From NCBI GenBank assembly GCA_030560485.1, contig JAKTTS010000276.1, positions 1-20,817 of the forward strand: a stretch of 20,817 bases of DNA, read 5' to 3'. This document shows, piece after piece, positions 1-8,782 of this stretch. This DNA is from Ascoidea tarda (nom. inval.) (Eukaryota; Ascomycota; Saccharomycetes; Ascoideales; Ascoideaceae). The notes beneath the pieces were generated by a model, which did no database searches, was not told where the DNA came from, and was given only the letters and a program-made list of their open reading frames with translations. Numbering within the stretch: position 1 is the stretch's first letter; each line of letters starts with the position of its first letter. Both the position numbers and the translations under genes were made by a program.

Positions 1-1
<1 letters not shown>

Positions 2-55
<54 letters not shown>
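2..55 (+). repeat. Pure (AAT)18 microsatellite coding poly-Asn, running off the left edge
   Basis: Eighteen perfect AAT triplets in the CCR4 frame, followed by GGT and mixed AAT/AGT/AAC codons to 103. The lack of synonymous AAC in this stretch contrasts with the mixed codons downstream and suggests recent slippage. Its full length cannot be seen because it continues to the window edge. Confidence 0.95.
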
Positions 56-56
<1 letters not shown>

Positions 57-2605
57 GTAATAGTAATAGTAATAATAACAATAACAATAACAATAATATT
101 AATATGAGTAACATGAATAGTATGAATAATATGAATATGAATATGAACAATATGAATAACATCAATATGAATCATATAAATATGAATAATTTGAACAATA
201 TGAACAGCATAAATAATATGAATATCAACAACATGAATAATATAAACAATATCAACAATATTAACAATATGAATAATATAAACAACATGAATAATATGAA
301 TAACTTGAATAATTTAAATAACCTAAATAACCTAAATAACATGAACAACATGAACAACATAAATAATATCAGCAACATGAACAATATCAATAGCATCAGC
401 AGCAGCCACATTATTAATACCAATAACGCCAATAACGCCAATAATATCAATAATAACTCTATAAATATAAATAACAATTCCAACAATGCCAATAATAATT
501 CAAATAACAACAATAATGCTAATAATGGCAATAGTAATCAAATTAGCGACAATATAACTATTACCAACAATATCAATCAATATTCGATTCAATTAGAACC
601 TTCATTAGCACAATCTTCATATTGGCAACAACAATTATCACTTGTTTCTCAATCAAGAAAATCAATTGCCCCTCATATTTATGCCAAATCTAGTGCCTCA
701 AAATCTAGGGTCAATACTGGTAATAGTTCAATTTTCTCGGCTGGAAATAACAACAATGCTAACAACCTTACTAATAACCTTGCTAATGATAACAGCACAT
801 CTCTACCTAACGCTATCACATCTTCTGATATGTTTAGAATGATCAATCCTTCTTCTTTAGTAGATTTGACAAGAGATATATTGGACAAACAGGCTGAAAT
901 AGAATTCACTTTAAAAAAAAAACAATCTTCAAATAACAATACTACATTTGTAAAAAGCTCACATAGTTTAGATGACGAGGAAATTGTTGAAAAACAAAGA
1001 AGGATGACAAGCAAAAAACAACCGATTGATCCGAATCAATCTTGGTTTTCTTTAGATTTTTCTGGTCAGGGTATTTATAATTTATCAGCTACTTTTTTTA
1101 CAAATTATAATTTTTTAACAAAGTTATTCTTAAATAATAACTTTTTGAAATCAATTCCTAAAGAAATTTCGAATCTAAAATGCTTAAGAGTATTGGATTT
1201 ATCTAAAAACCAATTAACTAGTCTACCAAAGGAATTAGGTTTACTATTTGAATTAAGATTTTTATACTTATTTGATAACAAATTAACCACCCTCCCTGCT
1301 GAATTTGGAAATTTTTACGAGCTCGAATTTTTAGGGGTAGAAGGTAATCCAATGGATATGGGCCTTGTAAAAATCTTAGCAGAAGAAGGCACCAAAGAAT
1401 TAATTGTTCATTTAAGAGATAAAGTTTTGGTTTTAGATCCTCCAGCAAAGAGAAAATGGGTTAAGTTGAACAATGATGGCGAAATTGCCGAAGAAGAAGA
1501 TTACGATGGTGAAAAGGAAATCTCGCCGAATATGTCAAAGAAAGACCAAGACTATGAAAACGAATTTTTTAGTGTATTGAGTTACAATACTTTATGTCAA
1601 CATTATGCAACTAGTTCAAGATATAAATACACTCCATCCTGGGCGTTGGATTGGGATTATAGATTGGAATATTTAAAAAAAGAAATTCTAAATTTGAATT
1701 CAGATATTGTTTGTTTACAAGAAGTTGAGACAAATACATTTGAGCTTTTCTGGGTTCCTTTAATGGAAAAACATGGCTATAAATCATATTTCAGTTGCAA
1801 AACTAGATTCAAGACAATGGCACCCGCATCAGCTAAAAAAGTGGATGGATGTGCTATCTTTTATAAGACCAGCAAATTTCAATTGCTTGACAAATCAACA
1901 ATTGAATTTACTAGCTTTGTAATGAGCCATAACAATTTTAAAAAAACAGATGACATTTTTAATAGATTCATGAATAAAGATAATGTGGCAATAGTTGTCT
2001 ATTTGCAACACAAGTTTACAGGAAACAATCTTATTTTATCAAATACTCATTTGCATTGGGATCCAAACTACAATGACGTGAAAGCAATGCAAATCACAGC
2101 ACTATTAGATGAATTGCAAAGGTCAGTCAAAAAATACACCAATCTGTCCTCCAAAGAAGCAATGAATAAAACTCCAATTGTCATTTGTGGCGATTTTAAT
2201 TCTCAAACAAACAGCGCAGTCTACCAGTTATTGTCATCAGGCACTGTTAATAAACATAAGGATTTAGAAGGCAGAGATTATGGCACTTTCACAAATGAAG
2301 GATTTACACAGCCTTTTAACTTGAGATCTACATACGATACAATCGGAGAGTTGCCTTTCACTAACCACTCTGCTGGATTTATAGATGTTATTGATTATAT
2401 CTGGTATTCAACTCAGACACTAAACGTTAAAGGTTTATTGGGCAAGATCGACGAAAAGTACTTGGAAAATGTGATTGGTCTTCCAAATGCACACTTTCCT
2501 TCTGATCATATTCCTTTGGTTGCAAAATACTCTTTCAAAAAGAATCTCAGAAACTCATCTATCAACTCTGGAAACTCTGGTTTTAATAGATCAAGGAAAA
2601 CATAA
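2..2605 (+). CDS. CCR4: Ccr4, catalytic deadenylase subunit of CCR4-NOT (5' end beyond window)
   Basis: This is a 3'-to-5' poly(A) exonuclease that shortens mRNA tails in the CCR4-NOT complex, mainly in the cytoplasm. Numbered from the ATG at 104, residues 1 to about 150 are Asn-rich with Met/Ile/Leu. Leucine-rich repeats lie at about 330-425 (for example LKCLRVLDLSKNQLTSLP) and would bind the NOT1/CAF1 side. The endonuclease/exonuclease/phosphatase domain spans about 488-820. Expected catalytic residues are present: Glu540 in CLQEVE, Asp697 and Asn699 in CGDFNS, and Asp801-His802 in SDHIP. From memory, the Glu-Asp-His spacing equals that of S. cerevisiae Ccr4 (E556, D713, H818). The frame stays open upstream of 104 to the left edge, adding 34 codons, 18 of them pure AAT, so ATG 104 need not be the start. 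One CTG codon occurs (2144-2146), in a variable loop. The stop is TAA at 2603. Confidence 0.96.
125..400 (+). repeat. Decayed 9-bp minisatellite coding a (Met/Ile/Leu)-Asn-Asn tripeptide repeat
   Basis: Within the Ccr4 N-terminus, a hydrophobic residue recurs about every third residue between pairs of Asn, for example MNNINNMNNMNNLNNLNN. At DNA level the unit is about 9 bp, ATG/ATA/ATC/TTG/CTA followed by two AAT/AAC codons. Copies differ at both synonymous and non-synonymous positions, so the array is old compared with the pure AAT tract upstream. Confidence 0.85.
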
Positions 2606-3000
2606 GAAGTAACATTGGCCAAAAAATAAATCAACAAAAGTTTATTAACGACTGAAAAAGTGATTTGTTCATTCTGTTGATGGTTATTCGCATTCACTCA
2701 TTTTATCATTGTTTTGCTTTCTTAATCTATCATTTTTTGTTATGTTTCTTTTTGTTTTTTTTTTATTATTTTAGTTTTATATTTTCTATTAAATTTTTTT
2801 ACTTTTCTATTATGTTTTTCTTTTTAATTGTATCCTGTAGTAATCATTTAAATAATACAATTTCTGTTTTATTTGTTTGTAATATATATAGTATGTAAAT
2901 TAAGTAAAAATAATAATTAATATTATAATTTTGTCATTGTACATAAACAAAATAAAAAATAAAAAATAAAAAACAAAAAGCCATTGTCATTAGTATGAAT
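2606..3000. other. Intergenic region between convergent CCR4 and hydrolase genes
   Basis: Very T-rich on the left and A-rich on the right, as expected for two facing 3' UTRs and polyadenylation regions. It holds a short 7-bp direct repeat (AATAAAA, about three copies near 2951-2972). I see no gene or structured RNA in it. Confidence 0.7.
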
Positions 3001-5133
3001 TTAGATAAAATTTTTTTTAATTGTATTGTTCCATTCTTTTTGGAAAACTTCTTTCATATCAATGATCCCTTTGTCACCATCGTTCTCATAAGCCGTCAAT
3101 TTATTTTGCAAGTAAAAATTATCCTTATCTGCCTTTAGATTGCTGGTGCTCACCAATTTCACCTGCCATTTATCTCTACCTATATTCAATTCCCAATCAC
3201 ATTGGTTATAGGCAGTCAAAGGATCATTGACATCGATTTTCCAAAAATTTCTATTCTTGGAACCAAACTCAATGCCATCATTAGAAAAGCCAGGCACAGA
3301 GAGTTTTCTGTATCCTTCATCAGAAAAATCCTCAATTGTCCAAGTGCTTCCAATTGTATCATACACAACATCTCTGCTTCTTTTCTCACCTCTAAGAATG
3401 ATTCTGTCACAAGGTTTGTAATATAAAGGAGAAGGAAATTCAATATGTTTATAACCATTCTCTTCTACAAAGGGCAATTTCAAGGAGCCAGAGTATAGAG
3501 TAAAAATTGGGGTTTCGGCAGTGGGCCATGCTTGGGGCCAGTCAGTTGGAGATAGGGCCAATCTTAATTTATGTCCTTTCACGACTTTAATACCCAATGA
3601 ATCTAATTTAATATTAATACTGTATTTCTTTCCAGGAACCAAGTGTTCTGGAAATTGGTGTGAATTGCGATGACAAAGATTTAAAATGCCCCAAGACAAC
3701 AAAACGTTTTCCTTCTGAAGACCATTTTCATAATATAAATCAACCAACCTTGCTGATAAATTTGCAACTGGTTTATCAACGGAGACAGATACATTCAATT
3801 CTGGAAAGCCCAAGAGGTCGATATCATTCTCCAAGAAATCTGTATCAAAAGTTGTGGATTTTGAATCTTCGATTTTTTGGTCAGCAGGAAAATCACCTTC
3901 TTGACCAAATGGACACCAAGTGCCTCTCAAAAGCCCATGTTCTTGAATTCCGGTAAATTTGATATCTAGTTCTTTTGAAGTTTCTGTTTTCGATAAACTT
4001 CCTTGGCCGTGAATATAGTAGGTTAAATATTTTTGATTTGGTGATGGGTATTCTAAAGAAACCCATTTTCCAGCTCTATAATCGTAGGAGTCTTTAATAG
4101 AAGAAGGATCTTGGATGTAGACAGTTAGTGGATTTAATTGATCAAGGTCAAAGTATTTATGGTTCTTTTGTGTAGAGTCGTTGGATAAATATTTTGACCA
4201 CCATCGCATTGCGATTTGCTGGAATCCAATTCTGGGACCAGGAGTAGCAACCTCTGGGTATTCGTGAACCCAGGGACCTATGATACCCTTTGAATCTTTG
4301 TTCGGTAAATGGCTTACCATTCTTAAGATTGGGTTGGTATAACCATCTCTCCAACCGCCAACGGCTAACACAGGAATTTTAACATTTTGGTAATTATTTT
4401 CGCAAATTGAGCCATGTTTCCAGTAATCGTCTCTTGTTTGGTGAGAGATCCAATCTATTGAGTTTGGAGGAGTGTTTAATCTGTCAAACCAGTTTTTTCT
4501 CCAGTTTTCAAAGCCAACAACATTGGGATCCTGGGGTCTTGCGCTGTAAACAAACATTGTTGAAGCCCACCAAAGCATATCAGAGGCTAGTAAAGAACCA
4601 CCTCTATAGTGGACGTCGTCATTGTATCTATCATCAGTGGAACAGAGAGTGATGATAGCCTTCAAAGCAGGATGTTGTCTGGCAGCGACTTGTAGAGAGT
4701 TGAAACCACCCCAGGACTTACCAAACATCCCAATACTGCCATTGGACCAAGGTTGGGCAGTAATCCAGTCAAAGATATCAAGACAGTCGTCTTGCTCTTG
4801 CTTCAAGTACTCGTCCTCGAGCCAACCATCGGAATCACCACAACCTCTGAGATCGACTCTGATTGAAGCAAACCCATTAGCAGCAAAGTTGGGATGGCGA
4901 ATGCTGTCTCGAATTGCAGTGGCGTCGTTTTTTCTGTAGGGAATATACTCGAGAACAGCAGGAACAGAAAGCTTGCCATCGACAGCATCCTTTGGAATCC
5001 AAATGTAAGCATACAACCTGAATCCATCTTTCATTGGGATGGGGATATCTTCAAGCTTGGTGAATTCGTATGGCAACTCATCAGTTGGCAGAATTATGGT
5101 GGCGTCTGGAGACTGTTTGACGTTGAAAACCAT
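3001..5133 (-). CDS. CocE/NonD-type alpha/beta hydrolase (peptidase S15, X-Pro dipeptidyl-peptidase-like)
   Basis: A 710-residue alpha/beta hydrolase of the S15/CocE superfamily, whose members cleave acyl esters, amides or Xaa-Pro dipeptides. Residues about 25-310 form the hydrolase domain: the oxyanion-side motif RVDLRGCGDSDG is at 92-103, nucleophile Ser140 is in GKSWGG, Asp263 is in WRDGY, and His290 is in GPWVHEYP. Residues about 340-600 match the beta-sandwich C-terminal domain of this family. No signal peptide or membrane segment is visible, so a cytosolic enzyme is likely. Substrate cannot be told: Xaa-Pro peptidase, ester hydrolase or amidase are all possible. It is divergent from the amino acid permease. 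The single CTG codon (complement of 5089-5091) lies near the N-terminus. GC content rises toward the 5' end. The family is mostly bacterial and filamentous-fungal, so transfer into yeast is possible but unproven. Confidence 0.9.
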   Translation of the reverse strand: MVFNVKQSPDATIILPTDELPYEFTKLEDIPIPMKDGFRLYAYIWIPKDAVDGKLSVPAVLEYIPYRKNDATAIRDSIRHPNFAANGFASIRVDLRGCGDSDGWLEDEYLKQEQDDCLDIFDWITAQPWSNGSIGMFGKSWGGFNSLQVAARQHPALKAIITLCSTDDRYNDDVHYRGGSLLASDMLWWASTMFVYSARPQDPNVVGFENWRKNWFDRLNTPPNSIDWISHQTRDDYWKHGSICENNYQNVKIPVLAVGGWRDGYTNPILRMVSHLPNKDSKGIIGPWVHEYPEVATPGPRIGFQQIAMRWWSKYLSNDSTQKNHKYFDLDQLNPLTVYIQDPSSIKDSYDYRAGKWVSLEYPSPNQKYLTYYIHGQGSLSKTETSKELDIKFTGIQEHGLLRGTWCPFGQEGDFPADQKIEDSKSTTFDTDFLENDIDLLGFPELNVSVSVDKPVANLSARLVDLYYENGLQKENVLLSWGILNLCHRNSHQFPEHLVPGKKYSINIKLDSLGIKVVKGHKLRLALSPTDWPQAWPTAETPIFTLYSGSLKLPFVEENGYKHIEFPSPLYYKPCDRIILRGEKRSRDVVYDTIGSTWTIEDFSDEGYRKLSVPGFSNDGIEFGSKNRNFWKIDVNDPLTAYNQCDWELNIGRDKWQVKLVSTSNLKADKDNFYLQNKLTAYENDGDKGIIDMKEVFQKEWNNTIKKNFI

Positions 5134-5302
5134 TTTTTCAGTTTTGAGGTGTCAAAATTTGGTGCAATCAAAAGGAAACTCCAGCAATTTTGGACCAGAA
5201 AGAAACGAGAAACTGGGATATGAGTTTTGTTCACAATTACGGCTAGCTGAGCAATAGAGTGGATTCGATTTTCAGCTAGAATTCAAATGAAAACATGGAG
5301 AC

Positions 5303-5308
5303 TTATAA
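5303..5308 (-). promoter_or_regulatory. Candidate TATA element of the hydrolase gene
   Basis: TTATAA within the palindrome CTTATAAG lies about 170 bases upstream of the hydrolase ATG, a usual distance in yeast. There is no other support for it. Confidence 0.35.
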
Positions 5309-5354
5309 GGCCAGAGGACAGTCTACAGTTGGGAGAAGCAGGAGCTATATCTTT

Positions 5355-5398
5355 CAGTATCTCGCAGTATCTCTGAATAGCTCTGAATAGCTCTGATA
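5355..5398. repeat. 10-bp phased repeats in the hydrolase promoter
   Basis: Consecutive 10-bp units: CAGTATCTCG, CAGTATCTCT, GAATAGCTCT, GAATAGCTCT, then GATA. All share a related A-TA-CTC pattern. They lie about 50 bp beyond the candidate TATA element, seen from the hydrolase gene. The 10-bp spacing puts every unit on the same face of the helix. Confidence 0.8.
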
Positions 5399-5920
5399 TA
5401 TTGGTTTCCTGACTGGGCTATTAGCTGCTCGAACTATTGCAACGCCAATCCAGGCTGGATGCTGTATCAGATATGAGTGAATAAAGCAAGTCAGACTCTG
5501 AGGACTATCGTGCTGCTAGAAAGTTATGTGTTTAAAGATCCAGGTCGCAAATCTGTTGCCCACAATTGAGCTTATCGCAGCTAGGGCCATGGACGCTGAA
5601 GGACATTAAACAGCTACCCAACAGTGGTTGGATACTGGACTTTTTGGCTCGAACAGAGAGAATAACGGTTTTAGGTCTAAAAATTGCTTGTTTTCTGTCA
5701 GCTATTCCAGAACACAAGCTGATAACCAACGTCTCTTCAGATAGCTCGGTTGCACCAGTCCGAGAAAGCAGTGCAAGCCTCTGGAAGTGTTCTTCTATCA
5801 CCACCACCTCCTTTTGCCTACGTCTTCTGTGGACCTGTGCTCTTTGGTCTGATCAACGAGAGGTGATAGAGTTCAGCGACGGTAAACGAGTTCCTTCATC
5901 TGGAGCCTGTTTTTTTTGAT

Positions 5921-5941
5921 TAGCATTTAGCATTTAGCATT
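5921..5941. repeat. Three tandem copies of TAGCATT
   Basis: Perfect 7-bp unit, three times head to tail (5921-5927, 5928-5934, 5935-5941), just after a T8 run. It lies in the divergent promoter region. Confidence 0.95.
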
Positions 5942-6073
5942 TGTGATTCACTCTTTGAAACTCCCAAACTACAAATTCTCCATCTATGGAAAAATACACC
6001 TATCACTTACAACGATATCGCAAACACAATTTCGATAATTCTCTTAATGAACTTGCTTTTTATTATCGTCCAG

Positions 6074-6116
6074 ATACCACCAAACCCTGATAGAACGCTT
6101 GAGCTTTCGGTGGTAT
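6074..6116. repeat. Inverted repeat ATACCACC / GGTGGTAT
   Basis: Perfect 8-bp arms at 6074-6081 and 6109-6116, separated by 27 bases. AAA and TTT next to the inner ends partly extend the symmetry. It sits about 220 bases upstream of the permease ATG and could be a paired activator site; the binding factor is unknown. Confidence 0.7.
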
Positions 6117-6217
6117 TATCTTTGGTCTGAAATTTCTATTGAGAAGATGAACAGTATCTGCTAATTTAATCAGCAAAAAACTTTCTCCTCTCGATTACTG
6201 TTCTCGATAAATTTCTT

Positions 6218-6223
6218 TATAAA
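6218..6223 (+). promoter_or_regulatory. Candidate TATA box of the permease gene
   Basis: TATAAA lies 115 bases upstream of the permease ATG. No ATG occurs between it and the start codon, so the leader would have no upstream ORF. Confidence 0.45.
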
Positions 6224-6337
6224 TCCAATAAAAGAATCGTATCTTTTTGCAAAACAAAAATATTCCTGTCTATCAATATTGCCTGCTTTATTAGTAACTG
6301 ATACTTTGCGTATTTCTATCGATTCCAGTGTTTTGAA

Positions 6338-7984
6338 ATGTCTGACACTGAAAAACACAATAATCTTCAACTTGAAATCGAAAACATTTCAACTGGACCA
6401 ACAAAAAAACATTTTCTTGGAATATTTAGCATTGAAAACACTACCACTCAAACTCAAAGAAGGTTAAGTAACAGACAATGTCAGTTACTTGCCATGGGTT
6501 CGTGTATCGGTACTGCACTTCTTATCTCTATTGGTTCTGCTCTTAGTTACGGTGGCCCAGCTAACCTATTTATTGCTTATACCTTTTGGTGTAGCGTTGT
6601 ATATGGTACAAACTGCACTTTGTCTGAAATGACTGTGTACTATCCCTGCGATGGTTCTTGGATTGTTTATATCACTAGATGGGTTGGTGAATCAATTGGT
6701 GTCGCTAACGCATGGCAATATATTTTTGGTTTGGTTGCATTGGTGGCCTTTGAAATTACTGCTTTTGGCTTAATCATCGATTACTGGACAACTGATTATC
6801 CAACTTGGGTTCCAATCACCTGTGTTCTAATTTCTTATATTCTTGTTGAGCTATTGGGCGTTAACATTTATGGCGAAGTCGAGTTTTGGTTAGCCTCTTG
6901 TAAGGTCTTTTTAGCTTTTATGATGATCTTCTACACATTTTTCACCATGGTTGGTGCCAATCCACAACGTTGGGTATATGGTTTCCACTATTGGAAAAAC
7001 CCAGGCAGTTTTGTCGATTACCTCGGAACTGGAACTAAATTGTCTTACTTTGAAGGCTTTGTCAATGTTCTAATTATGGCTTCATTCACAATCGCAGGTC
7101 CTGATTATGTTTCTATTACTGCCGGTGAAGTCAAAAACCCAAGAGTTGTTTTACCAAAGGTTTTCAAAACGGTTTTGTATCGTTTATTTCTCTTTTTTGT
7201 TCTTGGTTCTCTTTGTGTTGGTATTATTTGCCCTTATAATGCTGATGACCTATTAAGTGGAGGTTCCAAAGCTGCTCAATCTCCATACGTTATTTCAATG
7301 AAAATCCTTGGTATTAAAGGATTGCCTGACTTTTTCAATGCTATACTATTAACAACCATTTACTCATCTGGTAACGGGTTCTTTTATTGTGCAACAAGAT
7401 CTCTTTACGGTCTTGCAAATGAAGGCAAAGCTCCAGGGTTTTTCAAAATTTGTTTGAGAAATGGCTCCCCAATTGTATGTATCACCCTTGTTTCTGCTGG
7501 TTCTTGTTTGGCATATTTATCTTTGAGCAACAACTCTGCCAAAGTGTTGAATTGGTTTATTGGTTTATCAACAGCTTCGTTAATGATATATATGATGCTA
7601 ATCAATGCAGCATATATAAGGTTCAGACAGGGCTTAAAAGCTCAAGGTATTCCCTATGAGTCTTTAGCATATAGACATAGAGATTCAGGTTGGATTTGTT
7701 GGTATTCTCTAGTAATGAATTTCATTTTATTGTGGATTCAAGGTTACTATGTCTTTAAGCCAGGTAGTTGGGACACTGCTACCTTTTTATTTTGCTACTT
7801 TATGCCATTTTTTACTGTTGGAATTGCTATTATATGGCAGATCCTCAAAAGGCCTAAAATTTTAAAACCAGAAGAATTAGACTTAATTACAGGTTTGAAA
7901 GAGATAGATGAATATTGTGATAACTATGTTGAAGAAGAACAAACCAAGGCTGGTAAACTTATGGAAAAAATTTTTGGTTTCTAG
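6338..7984 (+). CDS. Amino acid permease of the fungal YAT (APC) family, Dip5-like
   Basis: A 548-residue plasma-membrane proton-coupled amino acid transporter with about twelve hydrophobic segments between residues 48 and 510 and hydrophilic cytosolic ends. Family marks: a first membrane segment led by RRLSNRQCQLLAMG, the GPxNLFIAY motif after it, LSEMTVYYP, GEVEFWLAS, GPDYVSITAGEVKNPR, then FVLGSLCVGIICPYNADDL. The tail contains ITGLKEIDE, like the C-terminus of S. cerevisiae Dip5 (dicarboxylic amino acids), and internal segments also resemble Dip5 most. Substrate remains uncertain. In membrane segment 1 the usual G-T-G-L-F is G-T-A-L-L. No CTG codon occurs among 548 codons, while CTT, CTA, TTA and TTG are common. 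The ATG at 6338 is the first after the candidate TATA box and leaves a usual-length N-terminal tail. Confidence 0.94.
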   Translation: MSDTEKHNNLQLEIENISTGPTKKHFLGIFSIENTTTQTQRRLSNRQCQLLAMGSCIGTALLISIGSALSYGGPANLFIAYTFWCSVVYGTNCTLSEMTVYYPCDGSWIVYITRWVGESIGVANAWQYIFGLVALVAFEITAFGLIIDYWTTDYPTWVPITCVLISYILVELLGVNIYGEVEFWLASCKVFLAFMMIFYTFFTMVGANPQRWVYGFHYWKNPGSFVDYLGTGTKLSYFEGFVNVLIMASFTIAGPDYVSITAGEVKNPRVVLPKVFKTVLYRLFLFFVLGSLCVGIICPYNADDLLSGGSKAAQSPYVISMKILGIKGLPDFFNAILLTTIYSSGNGFFYCATRSLYGLANEGKAPGFFKICLRNGSPIVCITLVSAGSCLAYLSLSNNSAKVLNWFIGLSTASLMIYMMLINAAYIRFRQGLKAQGIPYESLAYRHRDSGWICWYSLVMNFILLWIQGYYVFKPGSWDTATFLFCYFMPFFTVGIAIIWQILKRPKILKPEELDLITGLKEIDEYCDNYVEEEQTKAGKLMEKIFGF

Positions 7985-8782
7985 ATTATTATCAACCTGT
8001 TTTTCTTTATCCCTTTTTTTTTTTTGGTTTACAATTTCTTTTACTTTTTATAGTTTTATATTTTTTTATTCTTAGTTTTTAAAATTTTAGCAATAAGTAT
8101 TTTTTTCAAAAAACTATACATTCTCCCTTCAACGATTGAATGCTTTACTAAAGCACTTGCTATTGATTTTGTTTTTATAAATTTATTTCGATTTTTGAAA
8201 TATTTCCAAATGCGAATAATAGTCAAAGAGCTAGTTTTAAAGATAGTTTATTATTTCTATCATCTTCAATCAATTCATGCTTATCGTATTATGATTTCTG
8301 TAATAATATTTGAAGGAAAAAACGCTGATTTATCAGGACTTCTGCTAATGAAAGCATCCATTCCACATCAAAACTCTTATTAAATTGAAAGTAGCAGTGT
8401 TTTTCAATTCAAAATCCCCAAAATAAATCCCCAAAATAAATACCCAAAATAAAAAAAAGTTATGGCGATTATACTTCGTAAAAACCAATTTGAAAATCAT
8501 TTATATTTAAATAATTTTAATTTTATAGGTTGATCACATAAACCACATTGTTTAAACACAGTTTAGGAAAAGAATAAAATCACCGTAATAAAAAATATCT
8601 TGTAGAAACAACCTCCCTTCATCTACGCTAATCTGCAGAAACCGCAACTTAAATTAAGTCCAGCATGATGGGTGCTTAGTAAATTGTGGAAACTTAAATA
8701 AACCAAAACTAAAACGACTTGAAATAAGGGCACCAATTGCTTGCAAAACAACCACCAGAACCATCGACTTAGTGTTTGAAAC
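7985..8782. other. Intergenic region between permease and MDP-1-like gene
   Basis: The first part is T-rich (permease 3' UTR). A 13-bp tandem repeat lies at 8416-8454. From about 8590 onward base composition becomes more balanced, as in other promoters of the window. No convincing gene, TATA box or RNA gene is seen. Confidence 0.6.
8416..8454. repeat. 13-bp tandem repeat, about three copies
   Basis: Unit CCCCAAAATAAAT at 8416-8428 and 8429-8441 (identical), then ACCCAAAATAAAA at 8442-8454 with two changes. Non-coding position between two same-strand genes. Confidence 0.9.

Larger units (their letters stand above)
5134..6337. promoter_or_regulatory. Divergent hydrolase/permease intergenic region
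   Basis: About 1.2 kb shared by two divergent genes. The hydrolase half (to about 5900) is clearly more GC-rich than the rest of the window; bases 5401-5460 are 50% G+C. It holds the 10-bp repeats (5355-5398), a TAGCATT triplication (5921-5941), an inverted repeat (6074-6116) and a candidate TATA box on each side. Open frames on both strands around 5530-5920 have no ATG start and contain CTG codons, unlike the real genes, so I treat the region as non-coding. Confidence 0.7.

Noticed and set aside
172-531. 119-codon antisense frame, almost all Leu/Ile/Phe/Met, resembling a membrane peptide
   Set aside because: It is the reverse reading of the Asn/Met/Ile repeat of CCR4; AAT and ATG complements can hardly give stops in that frame.
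5532-5919. Overlapping open frames on both strands in the divergent promoter (117 and 91 codons)
   Set aside because: Neither begins with ATG (TTG and GTG starts). The plus frame holds five CTG codons in 118, against about 8 in 5,000 for the real genes, and no domain is recognisable.
5134-6337. GATAA motifs (5721, 6033, 6206) and CTTATC (5571) as nitrogen-responsive GATA-factor sites
   Set aside because: The number is about what chance gives in 1.2 kb of this composition, and they are not clustered.
8195-8383. 62-codon frame between permease and MDP-1-like gene
   Set aside because: Short, begins within a T-rich untranslated region, no recognisable similarity and no supporting context.
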